The notes below the pieces were generated by a model. That model worked only from the letters and a program-made list of their open reading frames with translations. It did not search any database and was not told the origin of the DNA. Positions 19,606 through 31,153 of a DNA stretch of 64,000 nucleotides are shown one piece after another. Every line of letters begins with the position of its first letter. Position 1 is the stretch's first letter. The position numbers and the translations under genes were made by a program. Source of the DNA: Brucella thiophenivorans (GTDB taxonomy: Bacteria; Pseudomonadota; Alphaproteobacteria; Rhizobiales; Rhizobiaceae); NCBI RefSeq assembly GCF_002252445.1, contig NZ_NNRJ01000015.1:248001-312000 (forward strand), in the 5' to 3' direction.

Positions 19606-22542
19606 ATGAAAAAAGGCGATCATCTCTTCCTCATCGACGGCTCGGGCTATATTTTCCGCGCCTATCATGCCCTGCCACCGCTGACCCGTAAAGCGGATGG
19701 CTTGCCAGTGGGGGCTGTTTCGGGCTTCTGCAACATGCTGTGGAAGCTGTTAAAGGATGCGCGTAATACCGATGTGGGTGTGGTGCCGACGCATTTTGCA
19801 GTCATTTTCGATTATTCATCGCAGACGTTCCGCAAAGAGATTTATCCCGAATATAAAGCCAATCGGACCGCGCCGCCGGAAGATCTTATTCCGCAATTCG
19901 GCCTGATCCGTCAGGCAACGCGCGCCTTTAATCTTCCCTGCATTGAGAAGGAAGGTTTTGAGGCTGACGACCTGATTGCCACCTATGCACGCCTCGCGGA
20001 AGCGAAAGGTTGCGATGTCACCATCGTATCGTCTGACAAAGATCTGATGCAGCTCGTGACGCCACAAGTGTCGATGTATGATGGCATGAAGGACAAGCAG
20101 ATTTCGATCCCGGAAGTGATCGAAAAATGGGGTGTTCCGCCGGAAAAGATGATTGATCTGCAATCGCTGACCGGCGACAGTACCGACAATGTTCCGGGCA
20201 TTCCCGGCATAGGCCCGAAGACGGCAGCGCAATTGCTGGAAGAGTTTGGCGATCTGGATACGCTGCTGGCACGCGCTTCCGAAATCAAACAGAACAAGCG
20301 CCGCGAAAATATAATTGCCTTTGCCGATCAGACCAAAATTGCGCGAGAACTTGTTACCCTTAAGACCGATGTGCCGCTCGAAGTTGATCTCGATGGTCTG
20401 GTGCTTGAGCCGCAGAACGGCCCGAAACTGATCGGCTTCCTGAAAGCACTGGATTTTACGTCACTGACGCGCCACGTGGCGGAAGCAACTGACACAGATG
20501 CCTCGGCTGTTGAGCCATGCCACATTGAGACCGAATGGGGTGCGGATGCCCACGGACCGGACGTTGATGTGGCGGTCAAAGCCACTTCGTCAGAAGCCGC
20601 CGCAAGCACGCCTGCCGATGAAACGGCACCTGTCGATGGTTATACGCCAAAAGCGCTTGCCGCCAAACGCGCTGCCGATGCGGTTGCGCAGAAAATTGAC
20701 ACCAGCGTCTATACCTGCATTCGCGACATTGAAACGCTCAATAAATGGTTGGCAGAGGCTGTTGAAACCGGCCTGATGGCTTTTGATACCGAAACCAATT
20801 CGCTCGATCCGATGCATGCCGATCTTATCGGCTTTTCGTTGGCGCTTGCGCCCGGAAAAGCCGCTTATATCCCGCTTCAGCATAAATCCGGCATGGGTGA
20901 TTTGCTCGGTGGCGGCATGGTCGAGGGACAAATTCCACTTGGCCAAGCTTTGGCCGCTTTGAAGAGCGTGCTTGAGGATAAATCTGTTCTCAAAATCGCA
21001 CAGAACATGAAATATGACTGGCTGGTCATGCGCCGCCACGGCATCAATACCGTGTCTTTCGATGACACGATGCTGATTTCCTATGTGCTGGATGCTGGCA
21101 CCGGCGGCCACGGCATGGACCCATTGTCCGAGCGGTGGCTTGGTCATACGCCGATTGCCTATAAAGACGTGGCTGGTAGCGGCAAGAGTGCTGTTACCTT
21201 CGATATGGTCAATATTGATCGTGCGACAGTCTATGCCGCAGAAGACGCCGATGTCACGTTGCGTCTATGGCAGGTGCTGAAGCCGCGTCTGGCCGCAGAA
21301 GGATTGGCCTCGGTTTATGAGCGTCTTGAACGTCCGTTGGTCGATGTGCTTGCCCGCATGGAAGAGCGCGGTATCTCGGTTGACCGTCAGGTTCTCTCGC
21401 GCCTGTCGGGCGATTTCGCACAGTCGGCCGCTCGCTATGAAGACGAAATCTACGAGCTTGCCGGGGAAAAATTCAACATCGGCTCGCCCAAGCAGCTTGG
21501 CGATATTCTGTTTGGAAAAATGGGGCTTCCCGGCGCTTCCAAAACCAAGACAGGCCAATGGTCAACCTCTGCGCAAGTGCTTGAAGATTTGGCCGCAGAA
21601 GGTCTGCCTTTACCGCGCAAGATTGTGGATTGGCGACAGCTGACCAAGCTCAAGTCAACCTATACTGATGCTCTGCCTGGCTTTATTCATTCGCAGACCA
21701 AGCGCGTTCATACGTCATATTCGATGGCCTCCACATCGACCGGACGTCTGTCATCGTCCGAGCCAAATTTGCAGAATATTCCTGTGCGCACTGCCGAAGG
21801 TCGCAAGATCAGAACGGCGTTCATTGCCGAACCCGGCAATAAGCTGGTCTCTGCCGATTACAGCCAGATCGAATTGCGCGTTCTGGCTCATGTCGCCGAT
21901 ATTCCTCAGCTAAAACAAGCATTTGCCGATGGAATCGATATTCATGCCATGACGGCGTCTGAAATGTTCGGCGTACCTGTCGAAGGCATGCCGTCAGAGG
22001 TGCGCCGTCGCGCCAAGGCGATCAATTTCGGCATCATTTACGGTATTTCGGCCTTTGGTCTCGCCAATCAGCTGTCCATTCCACGGGAAGAAGCGGGCCA
22101 ATATATCCGCACTTATTTTGAGCGTTTTCCGGGCATCAAAGATTATATGGAAGCAACTAAGGCTTTTGCCCGTGAGCATGGCTATGTCGAAACCATCTTT
22201 GGCCGTCGCGCACATTATCCCGACATAAAAGCATCCAATCCACAGGTGCGCGCATTCAATGAGCGCGCTGCTATCAATGCCCCTATTCAGGGCGCTGCTG
22301 CAGATATTATTCGTCGCGCCATGATCCGCATGGAAGATGCGCTTGAGAAAGAGAAACTCGCAGCCCGTATGCTGTTGCAGGTCCACGACGAATTAATCTT
22401 CGAAGTGCCTGAAAATGAAGTCGAAAAGACGATAGCGCTGGTGCGTGAGGTGATGGAAAACGCCGCAATGCCAGCTGTGTCGCTTTCCGTACCATTAAAG
22501 GTCGATGCGCGTGCTGCGCATAACTGGGATGAGGCCCATTGA
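19606..22542 (+). CDS. polA: DNA polymerase I
   Basis: A 978-residue repair and Okazaki-fragment-processing polymerase. The N-terminal third is the 5' nuclease (LIDGSGYIFRAYHALPP, EADDLIATYA, VSSDKDLMQLV, DSTDNVPGIPGIGPKTA). A linker of about 70 residues rich in Ala, Thr and Asp follows. The 3'-5' proofreading domain is intact (FDTETNSLD, NMKYDWLV, YAAEDADV). The polymerase domain has motif A DYSQIELRVLAH, motif B RRAKAINFGIIYG and motif C VHDELIFEVP. The start follows no strong ribosome-binding site but matches the family N-terminus. Confidence 0.97.
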   Translation: MKKGDHLFLIDGSGYIFRAYHALPPLTRKADGLPVGAVSGFCNMLWKLLKDARNTDVGVVPTHFAVIFDYSSQTFRKEIYPEYKANRTAPPEDLIPQFGLIRQATRAFNLPCIEKEGFEADDLIATYARLAEAKGCDVTIVSSDKDLMQLVTPQVSMYDGMKDKQISIPEVIEKWGVPPEKMIDLQSLTGDSTDNVPGIPGIGPKTAAQLLEEFGDLDTLLARASEIKQNKRRENIIAFADQTKIARELVTLKTDVPLEVDLDGLVLEPQNGPKLIGFLKALDFTSLTRHVAEATDTDASAVEPCHIETEWGADAHGPDVDVAVKATSSEAAASTPADETAPVDGYTPKALAAKRAADAVAQKIDTSVYTCIRDIETLNKWLAEAVETGLMAFDTETNSLDPMHADLIGFSLALAPGKAAYIPLQHKSGMGDLLGGGMVEGQIPLGQALAALKSVLEDKSVLKIAQNMKYDWLVMRRHGINTVSFDDTMLISYVLDAGTGGHGMDPLSERWLGHTPIAYKDVAGSGKSAVTFDMVNIDRATVYAAEDADVTLRLWQVLKPRLAAEGLASVYERLERPLVDVLARMEERGISVDRQVLSRLSGDFAQSAARYEDEIYELAGEKFNIGSPKQLGDILFGKMGLPGASKTKTGQWSTSAQVLEDLAAEGLPLPRKIVDWRQLTKLKSTYTDALPGFIHSQTKRVHTSYSMASTSTGRLSSSEPNLQNIPVRTAEGRKIRTAFIAEPGNKLVSADYSQIELRVLAHVADIPQLKQAFADGIDIHAMTASEMFGVPVEGMPSEVRRRAKAINFGIIYGISAFGLANQLSIPREEAGQYIRTYFERFPGIKDYMEATKAFAREHGYVETIFGRRAHYPDIKASNPQVRAFNERAAINAPIQGAAADIIRRAMIRMEDALEKEKLAARMLLQVHDELIFEVPENEVEKTIALVREVMENAAMPAVSLSVPLKVDARAAHNWDEAH

Positions 22543-22554
22543 GGGCTTAGGCGG

Positions 22555-22684
22555 TTGACGTTGTAAGCACAAACCTATAGGTAGGCGCTAATTATGGTGC
22601 TTCGGTAGTCGTCAGGAGAGTTGTGAACAAAAAGGTTCACGACCGATGGGTATGCGGCTTGTGAAGCTTTTTTGAAAGTCACTC
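22555..22684 (+). promoter_or_regulatory. Promoter and structured leader of the RNA helicase gene
   Basis: A TTGACG (22555-22560) and TATAGG (22576-22581) pair, 15 bases apart, gives a candidate promoter and a leader of about 100 bases. The leader has a 9-bp stem, GTTGTGAAC with GTTCACGAC (22620-22643), and a possible 13-codon leader ORF from GTG 22623 to TGA 22664, with AGGAG (22614-22618) four bases before it. Directly after comes a weak 4-bp stem followed by six T (22657-22673). The arrangement resembles attenuation or cold-shock leaders; this is inference. Confidence 0.4.
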
Positions 22685-24553
22685 ATGTCCCTACCTGATA
22701 CGATCGCTCCGGCTCTTTCCGGAGCATTAGCCGCTCGTGGTTACAACACACTCACCGCTGTTCAGAATGCCGTTTTGGCGCCTGAAACACTTCATGGCGA
22801 TTTGCTTGTTTCTGCGCAGACAGGCTCCGGCAAGACTGTTGCCTTTGGTCTTTCCATGGCGTCCACCATTCTTGGTGATGACCTGCGCTTTGATCGTGCG
22901 CAAAATCCATTTGCGATGATTATTGCACCAACGCGCGAACTTGCTTTGCAGGTTCGCCGCGAACTCGAATGGCTCTATGCTGATACGGGTGCAGTGATTG
23001 CTTCTTGCGTTGGTGGTATGGACATTCGTTCCGAGCGTCGTGTGCTCGAACGCGGATCGCATATCGTTGTTGGCACACCGGGCCGTTTACGCGATCATAT
23101 TTCGCGCCGTGCCCTTGATATGTCGCAGCTGCGCGTTGTCGTGCTCGATGAAGCTGACGAAATGCTCGATATGGGCTTCCGTGAAGACCTAGAATTCATT
23201 CTTGGTGAAGCACCGGCAGATCGCCGCACACTGATGTTCTCGGCAACCGTACCAAAGCCGATTGCGCAGCTTGCAAAGCGCTTCCAGAAAGATGCGCTGC
23301 GCATTACAGCTGCAGGTGAAGCCGGTCAGCATGCCGATATTGATTATTTCGCCATGCCGGTTCCTCCACAGGAACGCGATCATGCAATCATCAACACCCT
23401 GCTTTATTACGATGCGCAGAACTCGATCATTTTCTGCTCGACGCGTGAAGCTGTGAAGCACATGGCAAGCCGCCTTTCCAATCGCGGCTTTGCGGTTGTG
23501 GCGCTGTCAGGTGAACTGAGTCAGGCCGAGCGTAACAATGCGCTTCAGTCGATGCGTGATGGTCGTGCGCGCGTTTGCGTTGCAACTGACGTTGCTGCAC
23601 GCGGTATCGATCTGCCAAACCTTGATCTGGTTATCCACGCAGACCTTCCCAACAACCCGGATACCATGCTGCACCGTTCGGGCCGTACCGGTCGCGCAGG
23701 CCGTAAAGGCACTTGCGTTCTGGTGGTTCCGTTTTCGCGTCGTCGCATTGCAGAGCGCCTGCTGAGCCTCGCAAAGCTTGATGCGCAGACCGTTCCTGCA
23801 CCAGGCATTGCTGCGGTTCAGGCCAAAAACAATGAGCGCATTCTCAACGGCGAAGCTTTCAGCCAGCCGATTGATGAAGAGCATCAGGATTTGTTGAAGG
23901 CGCTGACCGAGCGTTATACACCTGAACAGATCGCGAGCGCTTTCCTCAATCGCGAACTCGCAGCATTGCCTGCTGCGGAAGATATTTCTGACGCGCCTGT
24001 TCATCCGATTTCCAGCAAGAAGCCGCGTGAACGTTCAGAACGCGGTGATCGTCCAGAACGTGGCGAACGCTTTGATCGTGGTGATCGCGCAGATCAGGGC
24101 GAGCGCTTTGACCGCAATGCACGTTTTGACGGTGTCTGGTTCTCGGTTTCTGCCGGTCGTAAGCACCGCGCTGATCCAAAGTGGCTGTTGCCGCTGATCT
24201 GCAAGGCCGGTGATGTTTCCAAGCGCGAAGTGGGATCGATCAAGATTTTTGATAATGAATCCCGTTTCGAAATCATTGCTTCGAAAGCTGATGATTTCCG
24301 TCGTTCGGTCGAAGAGCGCGGAACAGGCGAAAAGGGTCTTGTGATCCGTACAGCCGTTGCAGGTGCCGGTGGCGATGCAGCGCCTCGTGAAGGCAAGCGC
24401 GATTTCAAACCACGCAGCGATAACTTCAAGGGGGAACCGCGTGATGGCGCCAAGGGCGGTTGGTCAAAGCCTAAAGGTGATTTCAAGAAAGATGGTTTCA
24501 AGAAGGACGGCAAGAAGTTTGGTGAAGGCTTTTCCAAAAAGCCTCGCGGATAA
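22685..24553 (+). CDS. DEAD-box RNA helicase (DeaD/CsdA-like)
   Basis: A 622-residue ATP-dependent RNA helicase for ribosome assembly or RNA turnover. All core motifs are present: AQTGSGKT, PTRELALQ, TPGRLRDH, DEADEMLDMGF, SATVPKP, ATDVAARGIDLP and HRSGRTGRAG. After residue about 440 there is a charged Arg/Gly/Asp/Glu repeat linker (RSERGDRPERGERFDRGD). A DbpA-type RNA-binding domain follows (FSVSAGRKHRADPKWLLPL). The protein ends in a Lys/Gly-rich basic tail. The C-terminal layout is that of CsdA/DeaD rather than RhlE. GAAAG six bases upstream supports the ATG. It ends in a strong terminator. Confidence 0.93.
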   Translation: MSLPDTIAPALSGALAARGYNTLTAVQNAVLAPETLHGDLLVSAQTGSGKTVAFGLSMASTILGDDLRFDRAQNPFAMIIAPTRELALQVRRELEWLYADTGAVIASCVGGMDIRSERRVLERGSHIVVGTPGRLRDHISRRALDMSQLRVVVLDEADEMLDMGFREDLEFILGEAPADRRTLMFSATVPKPIAQLAKRFQKDALRITAAGEAGQHADIDYFAMPVPPQERDHAIINTLLYYDAQNSIIFCSTREAVKHMASRLSNRGFAVVALSGELSQAERNNALQSMRDGRARVCVATDVAARGIDLPNLDLVIHADLPNNPDTMLHRSGRTGRAGRKGTCVLVVPFSRRRIAERLLSLAKLDAQTVPAPGIAAVQAKNNERILNGEAFSQPIDEEHQDLLKALTERYTPEQIASAFLNRELAALPAAEDISDAPVHPISSKKPRERSERGDRPERGERFDRGDRADQGERFDRNARFDGVWFSVSAGRKHRADPKWLLPLICKAGDVSKREVGSIKIFDNESRFEIIASKADDFRRSVEERGTGEKGLVIRTAVAGAGGDAAPREGKRDFKPRSDNFKGEPRDGAKGGWSKPKGDFKKDGFKKDGKKFGEGFSKKPRG

Positions 24554-24573
24554 TAATTTCCGATAGAATAATG

Positions 24574-24605
24574 AAAAGGCCCCGCATTGCGGGGCCTTTT
24601 CATTT
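24574..24605 (+). terminator. Terminator after the RNA helicase gene
   Basis: A perfect 12-bp stem, AAAAGGCCCCGC with GCGGGGCCTTTT around an ATT loop, then CATTT. In the transcribed direction its core and loop are the same as the terminator at 14492-14519. Confidence 0.9.
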
Positions 24606-24615
24606 GCTGAGTGTC

Positions 24616-24655
24616 ATAAAAAAACCCCTCGAAAGCTTAGGCTTTCGAGGGGTTT
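24616..24655 (-). terminator. Terminator serving gyrB (minus strand)
   Basis: A perfect 15-bp stem, AAACCCCTCGAAAGC with GCTTTCGAGGGGTTT around TTAG. Read leftwards it runs into a seven-T tract. It lies about 125 bases beyond the gyrB stop, with a dispersed repeat between. Confidence 0.88.
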
Positions 24656-24678
24656 ATCATTCTATCCGAAACGCGCTC

Positions 24679-27296
<2,618 letters not shown>

Positions 27297-27317
27297 TCAC
27301 TCGACAAACATGGTTTT

Positions 27318-27346
27318 AATATAGGCGTTAACGGTGATATTTCCAA
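27318..27346 (-). promoter_or_regulatory. Candidate sigma-70 promoter for gyrB
   Basis: On the minus strand TTGGAA (27346-27341) is separated by exactly 17 bases from TATATT (27323-27318). It would start transcription near 27311, about 30 bases before the leader ORF and 90 before gyrB. Confidence 0.6.
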
Positions 27347-27377
27347 ATTTGAGGGCCAAATTTACCGGGGATTGCGG

Positions 27378-28451
27378 TCATTTGGATACACAGGCCTCTG
27401 TACGTCTGTTTTCGCGCCACAAAGAGGGCGTGGTTGTGGTAACACGACGAAACTCGCGACTAAAATTAGACTTTGTCTGAAAGCCCGCTTCAAGCATGAT
27501 GCTGGTAATTGGCATGTCAGTTTCGCGCAGCAGGCGGCACGCCTCATTGATGCGATAATTGTTGATGAACCGGGAGACATTCTCGCCGCTCACGCGGTTG
27601 ATAGCCGTTGAAATCTGCCGCGATGGAATACCCGATTTTCGCGCTAATCGCGTAAGATTAAGATTTTCATTCTGATAAAGCCGGGTTTCATCCAGCAAAA
27701 CCTTTATGCGCAAAAGAATATCATGGTCCTGTGCAGATAGTTCTGACGCATCTTCGCGACTTTCGGGGAGGGGAGCGGTGATTGCATGGCTCGCGACCAG
27801 AGCGGTCAGGCCGATCAGGAACAGGCCGATGAGATTTGCATTGCTGATGATAAATGCAGTGTGTTTGCCGCCGTTCCAGCTTGCATCCAAAAGAACTGCA
27901 ACATCGAAAAGTGCTGAAAAATAAAGTGAAATTGCAGCGATAATGAGCGCGCGATGAGCAGCAATGGCACCATCGAAACGCGCTTCCTCAAGCCTGTCCG
28001 GCCCTGCTCCCCCCATATAAAGCAGTGCCGAAGCAAAGAAGACAAAAATCGCGAACAGTGCTGCGTCCAACAATTCAGGCGCAAAAAATAGAAGTGCTGT
28101 TATCAGGCATGGAAGGGCCACTGCTGACCAGAAGGCCGGGCGTTTTGATGATTTTTCGCGATGGATAAGATTACGAAAGCCCAGATAGACCAAAGGTGGC
28201 AGGCATGATGCAATCATCGGTGAAATCATGCGTAATGCCGTAATTTCATAGCCCCAGCGCAAGCCGACGAGAGTGGATTGCACAGCACTGAGAAATATCA
28301 CCAGCATGAATGGCCAGTGCTGGTGCACAAGTTCCCGATTGCGCAGCATCGCAATGAGCAACAGCAAAAGGGCAAGCACTGCGACGAAGGGAAGGGGAAT
28401 GAAGATCAAAGGCACCTCTGCTCGCGGTCGGTTATGACCTGCGAATTGCAT
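27378..28451 (-). CDS. AraC-family regulator with membrane N-terminal half
   Basis: A 357-residue protein. The first about 220 residues form six or seven hydrophobic segments, and the C-terminal about 100 residues are an AraC/XylS DNA-binding domain with two helix-turn-helix units (LARKSGIPSRQISTAINRV and ITSIMLEAGFQTKSNFSREF). It would therefore sense a signal in or across the inner membrane. It is divergent from the secreted hydrolase at 28581 with 129 bases between, so that gene is the obvious candidate target. The ATG at 28451 lacks a clear ribosome-binding site; a TTG near 28412 with GAGG is an alternative. Confidence 0.85.
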   Translation of the reverse strand: MQFAGHNRPRAEVPLIFIPLPFVAVLALLLLLIAMLRNRELVHQHWPFMLVIFLSAVQSTLVGLRWGYEITALRMISPMIASCLPPLVYLGFRNLIHREKSSKRPAFWSAVALPCLITALLFFAPELLDAALFAIFVFFASALLYMGGAGPDRLEEARFDGAIAAHRALIIAAISLYFSALFDVAVLLDASWNGGKHTAFIISNANLIGLFLIGLTALVASHAITAPLPESREDASELSAQDHDILLRIKVLLDETRLYQNENLNLTRLARKSGIPSRQISTAINRVSGENVSRFINNYRINEACRLLRETDMPITSIMLEAGFQTKSNFSREFRRVTTTTPSLWRENRRTEACVSK

Positions 28452-28580
28452 TCGTCGAGACTTCTAGTCCTTTATCGCGATATTGGGCGACCTGAAACAT
28501 GATTGAGAACGCAAACCTTCAAAATATAGCGGAAACCTCCACAGCAAATTCATCCGAAATCAAAATGCGTGGAGAAATAA

Positions 28581-29663
28581 ATGAAGCTTAGCAGACTTTT
28601 GTTCGCTGTCACTGCAGGCGCGATCCTGTCTTCGACATTTGGCGCTTTCGCTTTCGAGGTCGGCGTTCGCTCGCTGCAGATTCCATCGCCTTCACGTGCA
28701 GGCGATATTAACCTGCGTATCTGGTATCCTGCGCTGGAGGGCGGTGCACCATTGGCCGTGGGTGAAAATCGCATTTTCAAAGGCGCACAAGCATTTGAGA
28801 GTGCACCGTTAACTTCGGGTGCCTATCCCTTGGTGTTGTTTTCACATGGGTCCGGCGGCAATGTTGAAGCGATGAGCTGGCTGGCAAATGGTTTGGTGAA
28901 GGCAGGTTTTATTGTGGCCGGGCCTAATCATCCGGGTACAACTTCGGGAGATTCACTGCCAGAAGAAACGCCGAAAGTCTGGCAGCGTGTTGGCGATCTC
29001 TCGGCAGTGATAGATTTTTTGAGCGAAGATGTTGTCTGGAAAAAGCACATAGATACGGATCGCATTGGTGCTGTCGGCTTTTCGCTTGGTGGAACGACTG
29101 TGATGAAAATGGCGGGTGCCCAAACCAGTCTTGAGGATTATGCCCGTTATTGCGACAGCTATAAGCAATGGGATTGTGCCTGGTATGCGAATGGCATCGG
29201 CTTTCGCAACAATGAGCCGGTGAATGTTGGGGCTTTTGACCTGCGCAGCGTGAACCGCTACTTTTTTGAACAATCAAATCGCGATCCGCGTGTTCGCGCC
29301 GTTGTTATGATCGATCCGGGTATGGCGCGTGCCTATGTTACAGAGAGCCTTGAAAAGATAGATATTTCGATGAGCTATATCAATCTCGGAAGCGAAGGTA
29401 CGGTTCCATTGGCAACGGAGGCGAGCCATCTTGCAAGTGCTGCGCCCAATGCAAGCTATGTGACTGTTCAGGAATCTGACCATTTCAGCTTCTTGCCGGA
29501 ATGCAAAGCAGATGCTGAAGCATTTCTTGAATCGATCCATGAGCCAGATCCGATCTGTGCGCCTACAAAACGCGCACGAGGTGATATTCATGCAGAAATT
29601 TCCAATGTGATTTCAGCAGTTCTGCAAGTCAGCTTAAAAAACGCGAAAGATCTTCGACATTGA
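28581..29663 (+). CDS. Secreted alpha/beta hydrolase, dienelactone-hydrolase-like
   Basis: A 360-residue exported hydrolase. The signal peptide is MKLSRLLFAVTAGAILSS and onwards, ending near FGAFA. The oxyanion region is LFSHGSGGN, the nucleophile elbow is GFSLGG, and the likely catalytic His is in ESDHFSFLPEC. The layout resembles predicted dienelactone-hydrolase/platelet-activating-factor-acetylhydrolase-like proteins; the substrate is unknown. GGAGAAATAA before the ATG is a good ribosome-binding site. Divergent from a membrane AraC regulator, and followed by a terminator hairpin before the P450 gene. Confidence 0.85.
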   Translation: MKLSRLLFAVTAGAILSSTFGAFAFEVGVRSLQIPSPSRAGDINLRIWYPALEGGAPLAVGENRIFKGAQAFESAPLTSGAYPLVLFSHGSGGNVEAMSWLANGLVKAGFIVAGPNHPGTTSGDSLPEETPKVWQRVGDLSAVIDFLSEDVVWKKHIDTDRIGAVGFSLGGTTVMKMAGAQTSLEDYARYCDSYKQWDCAWYANGIGFRNNEPVNVGAFDLRSVNRYFFEQSNRDPRVRAVVMIDPGMARAYVTESLEKIDISMSYINLGSEGTVPLATEASHLASAAPNASYVTVQESDHFSFLPECKADAEAFLESIHEPDPICAPTKRARGDIHAEISNVISAVLQVSLKNAKDLRH

Positions 29664-29668
29664 TCAGG

Positions 29669-29694
29669 CGGGGCTTTTGCCCCGTCAATCTTTT
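29669..29694 (+). terminator. Terminator after the secreted hydrolase
   Basis: A 6-bp stem, CGGGGC with GCCCCG around TTTT, followed by TCAATCTTTT. It starts six bases after the stop. Confidence 0.6.
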
Positions 29695-29758
29695 GCTATG
29701 CCACAATTGGTGCCTATATTCTGAGTTGACGGGGCATTCTCGACACGAGGAGCACTTA

Positions 29759-31153
29759 ATGGAAACCACAATCGCCATGAAAGAAGCTGCAAACCCATTT
29801 GTGCCGCCAGCGCCACGCCCACGTGAAAAGCCGGTGGGACGCTTCGAGATGATGCGCGTGGTTTACAAAAACCCGCTCGAACTATGGGGCGAGCCTTCCT
29901 ACAACGAGCCCTGGGTGCAAGTTAGCTGGCTTGGTATCAAGACAATCATTGCCAATGATCCGGGTCTTATCCGTCACGTTCTGGTCGATAATGCAGCCAA
30001 TTATCCCATGTCCGCCATTCGTCAGCGCGTGTTGCGACCGCTTCTGCGCGATGGTCTTCTGACGGCGGAAGGGCAGGTTTGGAAACGTTCGCGCAAGGCG
30101 ATGGCACCGGTGTTCACGCCCCGTCATATCGGCGGCTTTGCGATAGCCATGCGCGACCGCTCACAACAGTTCGTAGAGCGCTACAAGACAAACGGTATCA
30201 TCACCGATGTCGCGCATGACATGACGCTGCTGACCTATGACATTCTGGCGGAAACGCTTTTTTCGGGCGAGATTGCGGGTGATCCGAATGATTTCGCGCG
30301 CCAGATCGACAAGCTTTTTGAAACTATGGGCCGCGTCGATCCGTTCGATCTTTTGGGATTGCCGGACTGGCTGCCACGTTTCACGCGGTTGCGTGGCAAT
30401 AAATCGCTTGGTTTCTTCCGCGAACTGGTCGCGGATACCATCGCCTTGCGAAAGGCGCGTATGGATAAGGGCGAAGACGTCCCGAATGATTTTCTGACGC
30501 TGCTTTTGCGCGCCGAAGGGCCGGAGGGTTTAAGCCGTTCGGAGATTGAGGATAATATCATTACCTTCATCGGAGCGGGCCATGAGACGACAGCCCGCGC
30601 GCTTGGCTGGACGCTTTATCTGCTCGCCAAGGCACCGGAAGAGCGCGAACGGGTTGAGACCGAAATTGATGCGTTTTTCGCCAATGGCGGCGATGAAATG
30701 CCGCCGCAGGAATGGGTGGCAAAACTGCCGTTCACGCGTGCAGCTTTTGAGGAGGCGATGCGTCTTTATCCGCCAGCACCGTCAATCAATCGCGAGGCGA
30801 CGACGGATGACACCTATGGCGATCTGAAAATTGCCAAGGGAACGGCTGTTCTGGTCATGCCTTGGGTGATCCACCGTCACAGGCTTTATTGGGATCAGCC
30901 GGATGCCTTCATGCCGGAGCGCTTCTGGCCGGAAAATCGCGACAAGCTTGATCGCTTTCAATATCTGCCATTTGGTGCCGGCCCGCGTGTCTGCATCGGT
31001 GCGAGCTTTGCGCTTCAGGAGGCCGTGATTGCACTTGCCATCTTGCTACGCAATCATCGTTTCGACGTACTTGAAACGACAAGGCCGTGGCCGGTGCAAA
31101 AGCTCACAACTCAGCCGCAGGGCGGACTGCCGATGAAGGTGGTGAAGCGTTAA
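29759..31153 (+). CDS. Cytochrome P450
   Basis: A 464-residue soluble P450 monooxygenase. The I-helix is FIGAGHETTARALGW, the K-helix ExxR is EEAMR, and the heme-cysteine loop is FGAGPRVCIG. There is no N-terminal membrane anchor. No ferredoxin or ferredoxin reductase is next to it, so redox partners must come from elsewhere. Family and substrate are not identifiable; the long N-terminal PPAPRPREKP stretch is seen in several alphaproteobacterial P450s. GAGGAG before the ATG at 29759 decides the start over an in-frame codon at 29660. Its stop overlaps that of the convergent NUDIX gene by four bases. Confidence 0.92.
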   Translation: METTIAMKEAANPFVPPAPRPREKPVGRFEMMRVVYKNPLELWGEPSYNEPWVQVSWLGIKTIIANDPGLIRHVLVDNAANYPMSAIRQRVLRPLLRDGLLTAEGQVWKRSRKAMAPVFTPRHIGGFAIAMRDRSQQFVERYKTNGIITDVAHDMTLLTYDILAETLFSGEIAGDPNDFARQIDKLFETMGRVDPFDLLGLPDWLPRFTRLRGNKSLGFFRELVADTIALRKARMDKGEDVPNDFLTLLLRAEGPEGLSRSEIEDNIITFIGAGHETTARALGWTLYLLAKAPEERERVETEIDAFFANGGDEMPPQEWVAKLPFTRAAFEEAMRLYPPAPSINREATTDDTYGDLKIAKGTAVLVMPWVIHRHRLYWDQPDAFMPERFWPENRDKLDRFQYLPFGAGPRVCIGASFALQEAVIALAILLRNHRFDVLETTRPWPVQKLTTQPQGGLPMKVVKR

